Shown here piece by piece: positions 22,677-35,794 of a DNA stretch of 64,000 bases; the stretch's first letter is position 1; each line of letters opens with the position of its first letter. Below the pieces are notes generated by a model, which did not search any database, had not been told where the DNA came from, and saw only the letters and a program-made list of their open reading frames with translations. The DNA lies in contig NC_134547.1 in the NCBI RefSeq assembly GCF_050624435.1, positions 32,622,419 through 32,686,418 on the forward strand, written 5' to 3'. This DNA is from Tenrec ecaudatus. Lineage: Eukaryota > Chordata > Mammalia > Afrosoricida > Tenrecidae. Made by a program: the position numbers and the translations under genes.

Positions 22677-24327
22677 GCCAGAGATCACATGATAAAATTT
22701 TGACAGACCAACAGCGTCTTCATAGTAAATACCTTTTCCAACAACACAAAAGGCAACTAGACATGTGGACATCTCCAGATGGAATACACAGAAATCAAAT
22801 TGATTGTGTCTGTGAGAAGAGATGATGGAGAAGCTCAGTATCAGCCTTTAAACTAGACTAGGCCCCCTCACCGTCAGCCTCGACCCCATGGACCCCTGGC
22901 AGCCTGGTCTCACCACCTTCTCACTGGCCTGCACAGGTTTCATACCCCCCTGCTGATTTGGCCCAGAACCACAGCCCCACACCAGCCATCCCAGACCCAC
23001 AGCTACCCTGCTAGTCCACACCAGACCCAAGGCTATCCCATCAGCCCGCAGCAGCCCAGATCCATGGCTACCCCACTGGCCTGACCAGGCCTAACCCTGC
23101 AGCCTGCCTACCTCTGCCAACCTCAGCCCATCTTCCATGTCTCCCTGCTGCCACCAGCCCTGTGCAATTGTCCTGCTCAGCACTATCCTCACTGCCTGAA
23201 ACCAACCCACCTATGTGCCCTGAGAGGGCCACCCCCTGACCTCCAAATAGTCTAAGGAGAAATTAAAACCCTACAGAGATAAAGAAGTAGTCTGATTCCC
23301 CAGTGCAGTCAGCTATAGGTAGCCCATAGACCCATTCACACTAGCCTCCCAGAGAGAAAATTCAGGGCTCCCTGACACCGAGAAAAATGGTGCTGAGTTT
23401 CTCCAAAATTTGAGAACAATGAGTGATGCTCTGAAGAGGAACAACATTCAAATAATTGGGATACCAGAACCAGACACAGTGAAGAAATCAACAGTAAAAA
23501 TAGCTAGGTGATTCCAGGAAGAAAACTTCCCCAATGTAATGAAGGACAATCAGACAATCATTCAGGCAGCATAGAGGACACCAATTAGACTGAACCCCAG
23601 GAAGAATTCACCAAGGCATATAGTAGCCAAATTATCCAACTTTGAGTAAAAAGAGAAAATCATAAGAGCAGCTAGAGAAAAAGAGGCAGTCACCTACAAG
23701 GGTACTCAGATAAGAATATGCTCAGATTTATCCAAGGATACCATGAAGAAGAGAAGAGAGTGGAGTAATCACTTCCAAAATTTAAAACAGAATAATGCCA
23801 ACCCGAAGAATCCTATACCCCACAAAATTAACTATCACTACAGATGGAGAGGTAAGAGTTTTCCTAGACAAGGAAAGTTTCAGAGACTATGCTAAAAGAA
23901 ACCCAGCGCTACAAAAAAATTCTTTCCAACTCACATTGGACAGAAGACCAACAATAATCAAACACAAATAGGAGAGCCACACATAGCACAACTCCAGCCA
24001 GAAGTCAGCACACCAAAAACAACCCCCAAGACAACAGTGGGCCAACGTGCAAAGAAGGCAAGAATGGAGCCCCCTACACACATCTATACAACATACTGAT
24101 TAGGAGGGAAGTAAGCAAACACCTGACACAAAAGTTACAAAAGGACAGCAAAGAAGGATATAATAGCTCTGAAAAAGTAAATGGTCTGAAGTTACCCATC
24201 AAAAGACAAAGGGTAGCAGACTCTGATTAAAAACATAATCCATCAATCCGTCGTCTGCAAGAAACATATCTTCAGCTCGCAGACAAAAATAAATTGAGAA
24301 TCAAAGGCTAGCAGAAAGTATACCAAG

Positions 24328-24854
24328 TGTGTTAGTCTGGGTACTTTAGAGAAAGGAATCCACAGAAACTCATGCATAAGAGAGAGTTTTATATAAAGGT
24401 TAAGTGCAAAGCAAGAAAACATCTCAAACATCCCAACTCAGTGCTGTCCAAGCCCACAACTCCAACACTAACACATATGTCCAACACCAATCCACAGAGT
24501 CCTCTTCCATCTAACAAAACACAAACAATGATGTCAACTGCAGGAGGAAAGCCGAATCACTGAATATGTAAGCATCTCAGCACTGGCAAGAGTCTCCACG
24601 GGGCTGCTCCAGCACCCAGGGCTGCATTAGGGTAGGTCCATGCAGCTTCTCCTCAGGGATGTCTTTCAGGAAGTGAGCCTTGCCAGCTGCAGCAAGGAAC
24701 TGGCTAAGGCAGCTGCACCCTGGTCTGACCATCAGAGAGCAAGAGACCCAAGAACTCAAAAGGCAAGGTTAACCAAGCCATTTATCTCACCACCCTTCAA
24801 TTAACCCACATGTGTTTATTGGGCAGGTTGGCACAATAAACTTTAACTGTATCA
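24328..24854 (-). mobile_element. ERVL-type solo LTR (type I) in L1 ORF2
   Basis: Starts TGTGTTAGTCTGGGTACTTT; ends TTTAACTGTATCA. Candidate 5-bp TSD CCAAG (24323-24327) and ACAAG (24855-24859), 4 of 5. L1 endonuclease-region sequence reads through on both sides. Confidence 0.75.
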
Positions 24855-25202
24855 ACAAGCAAATGACAATTCTTAAAAAGTAGGTGTTGCCATCCTAATC
24901 TGACAAAATTGACCTCAAGGGGCAAGTCATAACAAGAGATAAGGCTAGGCACTATATAATGCTCAAGGGATCAGTAGATCAAGGGTCAGTGAGCATAAAA
25001 AATATATATGTGTCCACCAAGAGACGCATGAAATTCTTCAAGCAAATTTTTCATAACATGAAAAGAGATCACAGGCTCAATAATTATAGTAAATGACTTC
25101 AATGCACCACTCTCTGAAAAAAGATAGATCAATGGGGGAAAAGTTCAAGAAGGAGGTTACAGAACTAAACTCTACAATAAGGCAATTGGACCTGTTAGAC
25201 AT

Positions 25203-25715
25203 TGTGTTAGTCTGGGTACTTTAGAGAAACAAATCCACAGAAACGCATGTATAAGAGAGAGTTTTATATAAAGGTTAAGTGCACATCAAGAAAACATCCT
25301 AACCCAGTGCTGCCCAAGCCCACAAGTCCAATATTAACCCATATGTCTGATACCAATCCACAAAGTCCTCCTCCATCTCACAGAATATACACAATGATGC
25401 CAACTGCAGGAGGAAAGCCGAGTCAGTGAATGTGTAAACATCTCAGTGCTGGCAGGGATCTCCACACAGGTGCTCCAGCATCCAGGGCTTCATTGGCATA
25501 GGTCCATGTGACTTCTCCTCAGGGATGTCTTGCAGGAAGTGAGCCTTGCCAGCTGAAGCAGGGAACTGGCTAAGGCAGCTGCACTCTGGTCTGACCATCA
25601 GAAAGCAAGAGATGGGAGAACTAGAAAGATGAGGCTCACTGAGCCATTTATCCCTCTGCCTTTCAATCAACCCCACATTTGTTTATTGGCCAAGTTGGCA
25701 CAATAAACTACCTCA
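25203..25715 (-). mobile_element. ERVL-type solo LTR (type I) in L1 ORF2
   Basis: Starts TGTGTTAGTCTGGG, ends GCACAATAAACTACCTCA, 513 bp. Candidate TSD GACAT (25198-25202) and GATAT (25716-25720), 4 of 5. Removing it rejoins L1 sequence at the GACAT position. Confidence 0.8.
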
Positions 25716-26695
25716 GATATATTTAAAGCTCTTCACCCAAATGCAGAAAAATCCACATTCTTTTCAAGTGTATGTGACATGTATTCAGAAATAGATCACA
25801 TCTGGGAAACAAGTCAAGCCTCAGTAAATTTAAACAAATAGAGGTCACTCAGACTTCCTTCTCTGACCATTATGCCATTAAACTGGAATATTTTTTAAAA
25901 AGGCAAACAGTTGGAGGATAACCAACTTTCTTCCTCAGAATGAATGGGTACTGGCCCAAATTAGAGATGAGACTAGGAAATTTTAAGAAACTAATGAGAA
26001 TCAGAATACAACTTATCAAAAGCTATGGGATACAGGAAAAGCAGTTATCAGAGGATGTTTGATAGAGATGAATGCACATATGAAAAAGAATGAGAGACTT
26101 GTGGTCAATATGCTATTGCAAAAAAATTTGGAAAAGAGTCAACAGAATAATCCCTCTAATAGCAAGAGAAAAGATATAATAAAAAGCAGGGCAGAGATAA
26201 ACGTATGGGGAAACAAGAAAAGAATGCAAAAAATCAATGTACAATAAAGCTAGTTCTTTGAAAAGATTAACAGAATCACCAGACCATTGCCATAACTGAT
26301 CAAAGAAAAGAAGAAGCAGACATCAATGAGGGAGAAGTTACAACAGACCCCAATGAAATTAAAAGATGAATTGTAGAGTACTACAAAGGACTGTACTAAA
26401 ATAAACACAATAACTTGGAAGATGTGGACAAATACTTGGGAAAAACAAACACTCCCTGATTATCCCACATAGATATCAAGAACATGAACAGACCCATAGC
26501 GAAAGAAGAAATAGATAAGGTTATCAAGGAACTACCAACTAAAAACCTCCCAGCCAAACCGGTTTCACAGGAGAATTTTATCAAGAATTCAGGAAAGAGC
26601 TGACACTAATTCTATACAAGCTCTTCCAGAGCATAGAAAAGGACGGCGAACTCCCAAACTCGTTCTATGAAGCTAGTAGAACACTGATACCAAAA

Positions 26696-27124
26696 GTGGG
26701 CAAGGACCCCACAAGAATAGAGAACTACAGACCAATATCTTTAATGAACATTGATGCAAAAATCCTTAACCAAAGTTTGACCAATAGAATACAAAGGTAT
26801 ATAAAACAAATAATTCACCATAACCAAGTGGGACTTAATCCAGGGATGCAGGGATGGTTCAACATCCAAAAGTCCATTAACATTATTCATCACATTGACA
26901 AGAAAAAGGACAGGAACCGCATAATAATATCAATCAAGGCAGAAAAGGCATTTGACAATATTCAACACCCATTCCTAATTAAAATTCAAGAAGACAGTAT
27001 TGGAAGGTGTGGTAGTTACGTAATCTGGTGTCAACTTGAGACTATTAAGAGTGAAGGAGTATTTAGCCTGTCCATGAGGTCGCAGCTTGATGACCTCATT
27101 TGGAGGCACTATGGAGGTAAATAG
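26696..27124 (+). pseudogene. L1 ORF2 reverse-transcriptase fragment, part 1
   Basis: A 142-codon frame running into LTR sequence. The first ~105 residues are L1 [18 protein letters not shown], a [20 protein letters not shown] block and an AFDNIQHP block (the first catalytic aspartate region reads AEKAFDNI). The remainder (from 27008) is the inserted LTR, so the frame's end is a chance chimera. Confidence 0.85.
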
Positions 27125-27507
27125 CTCATTGGAAACAGGACACAGATATGCTCCCTGAGAGGCATTCCTGTTGACAAGCCACACAGAGCTATGCTGATGG
27201 CAGCCAAAGCCCTGGAGCTGGAGGAGTCACATGGAGACCCACACCAGCGCTGAGATGCTTCTACTGCCACTGGAGCCACAACACTTTCCACCCACTGGCC
27301 TGTGATTTTCCTGCACTCAGCATCGTTGCCTGTGTTGTGTGATTTTATGGACTAGGATCAATATATCGGGTAATATCAGATTTATGAACTTGACCTGGAC
27401 TGGGCTGGGATGTTTTCTGAATATACAATTACTCTGACATAAAGTTCTCTACTACACATATATGAGTGTCTCTGGATTTGTTTCTATAGTCAATCCAGAC
27501 TAACACA
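27008..27507 (+). mobile_element. ERVL-type solo LTR (type II) in L1 ORF2 with perfect TSD
   Basis: Starts TGTGGTAGTTACGTAATCTG and ends CCAGACTAACACA, 500 bp. The 5-bp TSD GAAGG is perfect at 27003-27007 and 27508-27512. The same family as the window-start LTR (1-322, opposite strand). It is the clearest proof here that these elements are LTRs with TG...CA ends. Confidence 0.88.
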
Positions 27508-27924
27508 GAAGGAAACTACCTCAATATAACACAAGTTACACATGAAAAACCAATAGCCAACATTATAGTCAATGGAGACAAGACAAAAACAATCCCACTG
27601 AAAAAGAGGACTGGACAAGGATGCCCTTTGTCCCCACTTTTATTCAATATCGTTTTAGAAGTTCCAGCTAATAACAGAAGGCAACGGAAAGACATCAAAG
27701 GTATTCACCTGGGGAAAGAAGTGAAAGTATCATTATTTGCAGATGACATGACTCTATATGTTGAAAATCCCGAAAGCTCCACACTGGGATTGGTGGAAGC
27801 AATAGAGGAATTTGGTAGAGTGATAGGATACAAGATCAACAGTCAGAAGTCAATTGGATTGCTATATACATCGGATAGAAATGGAGATAAAAAAGGCAGT
27901 ACCCTTCACGGTAGCCAAGCATAA
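27508..27924 (+). pseudogene. L1 ORF2 reverse-transcriptase fragment, part 2
   Basis: Resumes the RT after the LTR: GQGCPLSPLLFNIVLE and the catalytic motif FADD at 27736-27747 (LFADDMTLYVENP). The open frame 27628-27924 carries most of it. It ends in stops before the C-terminal domain. Decayed LINE. Confidence 0.85.
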
Positions 27925-29173
27925 ATTGAGATATTTAGGGATATACCTAAAAAAATCTATATGAGGAAAACTACAGGATGTTATTATGAGAAATCAAAAA
28001 TGACCTTCACAAATGGAAGAACATCCCATTTGGTGTGTTGGAAGACTCAATATAGTAAAGATGTTGATACTACCCAAGGCACTATGTAAGTTCAATGCAA
28101 TACCAATACAAATATCATCTTTCTTTCGTGAAATGGAAAAACTGACTACCAAAACTCATATGGAAAGGGAAGAAGCCAAGAATTAGCAAAACAAAACAAA
28201 AAACTCCTAAAGATGAAGAAGTCAGAGGGCTTGAATTAGCTGACTTTAAACCATAGTTGTCAAAATAGCATGGTACTGGTATAATGAAAGATTCTCAGCC
28301 TAATGGAAAGGAACAGAAATTCCAGAAATAAAATCAACAGCATACATGCAACTGATCTTTAATAAGGGCCCAAAAAGCATCAAATGGAAAGTAGACGCCC
28401 TCTTTAACAAATGGTGCGGGATGAACTGGATATCTACCTGCAGAAAAAAAGGAGCAAGACCCTTACCTCACTCCATACACAAGAATAAATTCTAGGTGAA
28501 TCACAGACCTCTAGGAAAACCCACAAACTATAGGATCATCAATGAGAAAACTGGGACAAACCTAAGAACCTTGGTGCAGATTCATACTTAGGCTACCAGA
28601 AATAGGGAATGATACACACACACAGAGGATGCTAAAATAGACAAGTGAGACATACTAAATATAGTAGACCGGTGTTCATGGAAAGACTTCATCAAGAAAG
28701 TAATGATAGCCCACAGACTGGGAAAAGATATTTAGCAATGACATATCAGACAAAGCGTTTATTACTAAAATCTACAATACCCTGAAAGCCCACAAGATAA
28801 AAATGAATTGCCAGCTGAGGAGGTGGGTAAACGACCTGAACAGAAGATTCACAAGTGAGGAAACCCTAATGACCAATAAACATATGAGAAAATATTCCCA
28901 ATCATTAGCCATCTGAGAAATGCAAATTGAAACAACTATGAGATACCTCCTAACCACTACCACCTATCCACCCTGAAAGATAGCCCACTTCAAAAAATCT
29001 GAAAGCAACAAAAGTTCAAGGGATGTGATGAGACAGGAACTCTCTGCTGCTGGCGGTGATCTTGTAGATATATATAGAAAAGACTACCCAGCTGGCATCT
29101 GCTCCAGGTCTGTGCCCAGGACATATACTCAGAAGAGGTAAGAAACAGATCACAACCAAACAGCTGATCTCCA

Positions 29174-29407
29174 ATGTTCATAGTGGCACAGTTCACAATC
29201 ACAAAGATTTGGAAACAACTTAAGTTTCCATCAAGAGACGAATGGATGAAAAAACTCTGGTACATACACACAATGGAGTATCACACATCCCTAAAAGGCA
29301 ATGATGAAAAAATGAAACATACCATCTTGTGGAAAGAGTTGGAGGAAATTATGCTGAGCGAAGCTAGTCAAGCACAAAAGGACAAGTACATGAGTCCACT
29401 GAGGTAA
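29174..29407 (+). pseudogene. L1 ORF2 C-terminal fragment
   Basis: A short frame with KIWKQLKFPSRDEWMKKLWY and IHTMEYHTSLK, the classical C-terminal phrase of L1 ORF2 (YIHTMEYY in other mammals). It marks the end of ORF2 and start of the 3' UTR near 29410. Confidence 0.8.
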
Positions 29408-31078
29408 GTTCAAACAGTACAACGGGGGTAGAAGAAAAAGATTACATTGCATAGTTTCCGGGCTAAGGACCAGGTATTCTGGCAGAGATCAGACCAAATC
29501 CAAAGATGCATATAGCATCAAAAACAAAATGAAGGGGAGAAAAACCACATGGCACTGGGGTAACAGGGCATTAACCCATCACATGGAGAGGTTATTGTTT
29601 GTGTTTCCACAGGAAGGAGAGAGAGCAGACCTCATTCGGTTCACCAATCCTCGAGGATGATGTACCTGCATGGAGCAGCCCATTGATGGAGAGGACTGCT
29701 TGGCAGGCCCCAGCTCAAGTTATGAAGCCCCAACTCTAGATAACTGCAATACAGAGGATAGTTTGGGAGACACAGTTTGGGAGAGTGGCCAGCTTGTCCC
29801 ATTCACATGGGAACAAACTAAGAGAAACCAAGACAGTGTAGACCTCATTCTAACACACCAAGCCCTGAGGACAACATTCCTGCTCAGAGCAGCTAGTTCA
29901 CAGAGAGGACTGCCGAGCTGGCATCTGCTCCAGGCAAGGCATCTCCCTGGATCACAGCGCTACAGAGGTCACCACTGAAGATACTGTGAGGGGAGTGTGG
30001 TCAGTCTGACCTCCCCACATGGGGGCAAACCAAGAGAGGAGTACAACAGATCAGTAATGGGAACAAAGCCATGACATCTGAGAGGAATCCCAAAAGACTT
30101 GGGGGGCAGCACCTGGTACCTCATCTGAACTGGCTGGGGTACATTCACAAAGATCAGTTGGTAGACCTGGAACTATTTATATGTTTGGGGGCCAGGAGTT
30201 CCTGCTATTTCTTCTTTCTTTCTGATGTCTATTCTATATACGACAGAGAGGACAAGCAAGCTCAAGGAGACTGCAATGGAACTGATGTTTCTGGGGGCCA
30301 TGAGAGAGGAGGAAATGGGAGGAGGGGAGAGGTGAGCCAATACATTGGGGCAAGAGCATATCAAGGGTCCTAAAGCCAATGGCGAGGAGGGTACAGTATC
30401 CCTGGTGATGTTTGGTCAATCAAGATGTGCCTAAGAGGAATTACTGAGAGCTGAATAAGGGGCGAACTAGTGGGGTAGGAGGAGAGAAAAATGAAACAGA
30501 GAAAACAACAAGGAAGAAGATATTATATATATACAGATGGGACTTGGGGTCGCTACCTTAATCCTACGTCAGTACAAGAATGATTTGCTCTAATAGTGTG
30601 GCAATGCATGATACTCATCTTCTCAACAGGATCGCTGAAGAAAAGCGGGTGCATAAGCAAATGCAGTGAAGAAAGCTGATGGTGCTCGACTATTAAAAGA
30701 TGTCGCATTTGAGGTCTTGAAGACTTGAAGTTAAAGAAGTAATCATCTAGAACGGAAGCCACAAAACCCATATGGAAGAAGCACGCTAGCCTGTGTGCTC
30801 ATGTGGTGTCGATGAGAACAGATATCAGAAATTCAGTAACAAGCACTCAAACTGACGTGAGGGAACACAGGCAAAGTGGAGAACCAAAGCCTACCGGTAA
30901 AATAATTGGACAGTCCCTCACAGAAGGGACAATATATCCAGGGTGCGATAGAGCACTGATGAAAAACATAATTATTTTCTAGTTCTTAACTTCCCTCCTC
31001 CCACTATTAAGGCCTTAGTTTTACCTCACTAAAACTTGCTAGACTTGCGTATGTATACTGGTACAATCAAGAAGTTTT

Positions 31079-32098
31079 AAAAATCATTTTATTGGGGGCT
31101 CTTACAGCTCTTATAACATTCCATATATCAACTGTATCAAGCATACCTGTATATATGTTGCCATCATCATTTTCTAAACATTTACTTTCTATTTGAGCCT
31201 TTGGTAACAGCTCTTCTTCTCTCCCTCTCCCCCAACCCCATGAAGATCTTTTAAAAATCATTTTATTGGGAGCTCATATAACTAACTCTTTTTTTAATCA
31301 TTTTATTGCGGGCTCATACAACTCTTATCACAATCTATACATACATACATTGTGTCAAGCACATTTGTACATTTGTTGCCATCATCATTCTCAAAACACT
31401 TTCTTTCTACTTGAGCCCTTGGTATCACCTCCTCATTTTTCCCCTCCCACCATGCCCCCCATGAACCCTTGGTAATTTATAAATTATTATTTTGTGATAT
31501 CTTGCACTGTCTGATGTCTCCCTTCACCCACTTTTCTGTTGTCCATCCCCCAGGGAGGGGGTTATATGTAGATCCTTGTGATCAGTTCTCCCTTTTCCCC
31601 CAACCTTCCCCTTACCCTCCTGGTATCACTACTCTCATTATTGGTCCTGAGGGCTTTATCTGTCCTGGATTTCCTGTGTTTCCAGTTCTCATATGTACCG
31701 ATGTACATCTTTTGGTCTAGCTGGATTTGTGAGGTAGAATTGGGATCGTGATCATTGGTGAGGAGGAAGCATTTAGGAACTAGAGGAAAGTTGTATGTTT
31801 CATCAGTGCTACCCTGCACCCTGGCTGACTCGTCTCTCCCTGAGACCCTTCTCTAAGGGGATGTCCAGTTGTCCACAGATGGGCTTTGGGTCTTCAATCT
31901 GCACTCCCCCTACTTCACCAAATTTTGTCTTTAGCTCTTTCTATTAGTTTTCTGTTTTCTGAATCTTTTTTTTTTGTGCTCTTTTTATTATTTCTTTTCT
32001 TCTGGTGACTGATGTTAATCTTGCCGATCTTGTTCTAGTTGTTGGACATACTGGGTTATTATGCTGGTTATGGGTTTTTTTTCATTTATTTTGTTCCC
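31079..32098 (-). mobile_element. Stacked antisense L1 3' ends inside the L1 3' UTR
   Basis: Three poly-T plus CATTTTATTG starts follow one another: about 31079 (ATCATTTTATTGGGGGCTC), 31256 (ATCATTTTATTGGGAGCTC) and 31298 (ATCATTTTATTGCGGGCTC). The third runs on to about 31930 with the full antisense 3' UTR; 31930-32098 is T-rich and unassigned. A TSD-like pair is ATCAAGAAGTTTT (31066-31078) and ATCAAGATCTTTT (32099-32111), 11 of 13. Confidence 0.7.
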
Positions 32099-32917
32099 AT
32101 CAAGATCTTTTGATGCACAAAATTCAAGATAGCTAAACCTCTCAGCAACAGTAAGTGGAATAATGACTTACTGTACAATAAAAGAGAGTGGGGGCAGTGG
32201 GTAGGGGAACTGATAGAAACAATGACAGTAGGATCCTATTCAAAGGGAACAAGCATAAGAATTTTAAATTAAGGGACACATGGCATGGTGTAAGTATGGC
32301 AAAAACAACAACAATACTATATAACATATTAAGGGTTCATGAGGCGGAGGGGGTGGAAGGGGATAAAGGGGAACTGATATCAAGGAGTCAAGAAGAAAGA
32401 AAATGTAGTTAAAATGATGATGGCAACAATTTCACAATTGTGCTTGATCTAAGGGGACTATGGGTTGTAATAATACCTGCACGAGTTCCCTATGAAGTGT
32501 TTAAAATAAATAAATAAAACCAGGCCATGGATTGACTACAGGACAGGCCATCAATTGCTCATATTTAAGTTCAGGTTAAACCTGGAGAAAAGTAAAGCAA
32601 GTCCACAAAGGCCCACAGATGACCTGGAGTCTGTCCCACCCAAATGTTGAGAACATCTCAAGAACAGATTTGTGCATTGAACACTAATGACAGAAGACCT
32701 GAGGAGCCGCAGATGACATAAAGAACATCATTTATGAAGAAAGAAAGTGGCCATTAAAAAGAGTAAAAAAGAAAAGGTCGAATTGGATGTCAGAAGAGAC
32801 TGTGAAACTGGTTCTTGATCAAATGGAAGAAATGGTGAAGTCAAAAAGCTGAACAGAAGTGTTCAAAGAGCAGCTCAAAAAGACAAAGTAAAATATTATA
32901 ATGAAATGTGACTTTCT

Positions 32918-34211
32918 GTAAAAGGATATAGAGGAAAGAACTAGGAGGCAAATGGGCATTTATAGAGGTCTAAATAAAGGCAGGTATATATGTAAATATA
33001 TTTATATATGAGGATGAGGAAATAGATCTATGTGCATATATTTATAGGTTTAGTATTAAGGTAGCAGATGAACATTGGGCCTCCACTCAAGTACTCCCTC
33101 AATGCAAGAACACTTTGTTCTATTAAACTGGCATTCCGTGATGCTCACCTTCCTGACATGATCACTGAAGCAGATGTGGTGAAGAAAGCTGATGGTGCTT
33201 GGTTATCAAAAGATATAGCATCTGGGGTCGTAAAGGCTTGAAGGTAAACAAGCGGCCATCTAGCTCAGAAGCAACAAAGCCCACATGGAAGAAGCACATC
33301 AGCCTGTGTGATCATGAGGTGTTGAAGGGATCAGGTTTCAGACATCAAAGAACAAAGATCATACCATTGTGTGCTCACCTTCCCAATATGATCACTGAAG
33401 ACAAATGGGTGCATATGCAAATGTGATGAAGAAAGCTGATGGTGCCAGGGTATCAAAAGATGTAGCATCTGGGGTCTTAAAGGCTTGATGATAAACAAGT
33501 GGTCATCTAGCTGAGAAGCAACAAAGCCTACATGGAAGAAGCACACCAGCCTGCGTAATCATGAGGTGTTGAAGGGATCAGGCATCAAAGAACAAAAAAA
33601 TCACATCATTATGAATGAGGGGGAGTGTGGAGTGGGGACCCAAGACCCATCTGTAGGCAACTGGACATCCCCTTACAGAAGACCACTCAGGGTTCTGTAT
33701 AGCAACTATGAAACATATCTTTCCTCTAGCTCCTAAATGCTTCCTCCCCACCCCACTACCATGATCCCAATTCTATCCTACAAATCTGGCTAGACCAGAG
33801 GATGTACACTGGTACAGATAGGAACTGGAAACACAGGGAATCCAGGACAGATGATCCCTTCAGGACCAGTGCTGACACTGGTGATACTGGGAGGGTGGGG
33901 TGGAAAGAGAAGAACCGATTACAAGGATCTACATATAATCTCTTCCCTGGGGGATGGACAACAGAAAAGTGGGTGAAGGGACACATCAGACAGTGTAAGA
34001 TATGACAAAATAATAATAATTTATAAATTATCAAGGGTTCATGAGGGTGGGGGAGCAAGGAGGGAGGGGGGAATGAGGAGCTCAAGCAGAAAGCAAATGC
34101 TTTGAGAATGATGATGGCAACAAATGTACAAATGTGCTTGACACAGTGTATGCGTGTATGGATTGTGATAAGAGTTGTACGAGCCCCCAATAAAATGATT
34201 TTAAAAACAAA
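32918..34211 (+). mobile_element. 5'-truncated L1 3' UTR inserted in the RTE, 15-bp TSD
   Basis: Perfect TSD GAAATGTGACTTTCT at 32903-32917 and 34212-34226. The body is 3' UTR, including two tandem copies of a ~230-bp unit (33142-33371 and 33372-33600), then the common 3' end GAGCCCCCAATAAAATG with an A-rich tail. Confidence 0.88.
33142..33600 (+). repeat. Tandem duplication of a ~230-bp unit in the L1 3' UTR
   Basis: Both units contain TGCTCACCTTCC, GATCACTGAAG, AAGAAAGCTGATGGTGC, AGCATCTGGGGTC and GTTGAAGGGATCAGG in the same order. The unit occurs once in the copy at 927-2561 and twice at 55296-55780. Confidence 0.85.
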
Positions 34212-35794
34212 GAAATGTGACTTTCTAATCTGGAGGTAGAAAACCAAAAGAGAAGAACATATCTGAAACTAAAAGAACTCAAGAAAAAAGTCAAGCCTTG
34301 AGTTGCAACACTGAATATGAGTAAAATGCTGAATGATATGGGAAAGAAGGTGAAAAAATATACAGTCACTGTACCAAAAAGATCTAGTCAACATTTCACC
34401 ATTTCAGGAGTTAACATATGAGCAAGAGCCAATGGTGCTGAAGGAAGAAGTTCAAGCTGCACTGAAAACGTTAGCAAATATCAAGGCAGCAGGAATTGAT
34501 TGAAAACCATTTGAAATGTTTCAACAAGTTAATGAAGCACTCATCTATGCCAGGAAATTTGGAAGATAGCTACTTGACCAACTGACTGGAAATGATCCAT
34601 ATTTGCATCCTTTCCAAAGAAAGGTGACTCAACAGAATGTTCAAATTATACATTATTATTAGTATCACACACAAGTCAAATTTTGCTGAAGATCATAGAA
34701 TGATGGTTGAAGTGGGACATTGACAGGGAACTGCCAGATGTTCATGCTAGATTAAGAAAAGACAAGGAACAAGGGTCATCATTTTGATGTCATATGGATC
34801 GTGGCGGAAAGCAGAGAATACTAGAAAGAAGTTTACTTGTGGTTTATTGACTATGCTCAGGCATTCAACTATGTAGATCATAACAAACTATGATTAGCCT
34901 CCAGAAGCATGGGAATCCCAGAACACTGCCTTGTGCTCATTGAGCACCTGTACATAGGTCAAGAAACAGTGTGTGAACACAACCAGGGCATACTGCATCA
35001 TTTAAAATCAGGAAAGGTGTGCATCAAGGGCAAATCCTCTCACCATACTTGTTCAATCTTTATGCTGAGTAAATCATTAGAGAAGCTGGATTAAATAAAG
35101 GAGAATCCTGCATCAGGATTGCCGGAAGGCTTATTAACAACCCACATATGCAGATGACACAACCTTGCCTGCTAAAAGTGAGGAAGACTTGAAGCACTTG
35201 CTGATGAAGATCAAGGATTTCAGCCTTCAGTGTGGATCACAGATCAATGAGAAGAAAATCAAAATCCTCACAGTTGCGCTAGTAGGTAACATCATGACAA
35301 AGGGATGATAAAGGATTAGATTAAAGTTGCCAAGGATTTCGTCTTGCTTGGATCCACAACCAAGCAGCAGTCAGGAGAACAAAAGATGTCCTGCACTGCT
35401 TAAATGTGCTGCACAAAATCTCTTTAGTGTTGAAAAGCAAGCAGGTTATTGTGAGGACTGAGGTATGTCTGATCCAAGCTATAGAATATCCAATTGCCTC
35501 ATATGCTTGTAAAGGTTGGATGTTGAAAAAGGAAGAGTTAAAAAAGAAAAATGAATACACTTGAACTACGGTCCTGACAAGAATATTGAAGGAACTAAGA
35601 ACTGCCAAAAGAGCAATCCAATCTGTCTCGGAAGAAGTACAGCCAGAATGGTCCTTAGAGGCATGGATGGCAAGACCTTGTCTCACGTACTTTGGACAGG
35701 TTACCAGGAGAGACTAGTCCCTGGAGAATGACATCATACTAGGGAGAGTAACAGGGCCACAAAAAATAGAAAATTCTTTGATAAGATGAAAATG

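Larger units (their letters stand above)
21107..22863 (+). mobile_element. RTE LINE, 5' half of a copy split by an L1
   Basis: Begins with RTE 5' UTR sequence also seen at 7405-7550 and continues through the endonuclease. The frame 22449-22676 shows an IIGDWNANIGN motif, the RTE endonuclease signature with GDWNA intact. The copy stops abruptly at 22863 in GACTAGGCC; the next RTE bases are found at 32517 onward, so this and 32517-36240 are one element separated by an inserted L1. A type III LTR lies within the 5' UTR at 21328-21964. Confidence 0.8.
22864..32516 (+). mobile_element. Near-full-length L1 inserted into the RTE
   Basis: Order on the plus strand: C-rich 5' UTR-like region (22864-23270), ORF1-type sequence (about 23270-24160), ORF2 endonuclease (24200 onward), ORF2 RT (26250-27930), ORF2 C-terminal region (to about 29410), long 3' UTR (29410-31078, resuming 32099-32516) and an AATAAATAAATAAAA tail. 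The RTE flanks end GACTAGGCC (22855-22863) and restart AACCAGGCC after the tail, consistent with a decayed TSD. It contains three solo LTRs (24328, 25203, 27008) and antisense L1 ends (31079-32098). Unnested length is about 7 kb. All ORFs carry stops. Confidence 0.75.

Noticed and set aside
26696..27924. Host gene with reverse-transcriptase domain (telomerase-like)
   Set aside because: RT motifs are L1 ORF2 ([13 protein letters not shown]) interrupted by an LTR with a TSD and by stops.
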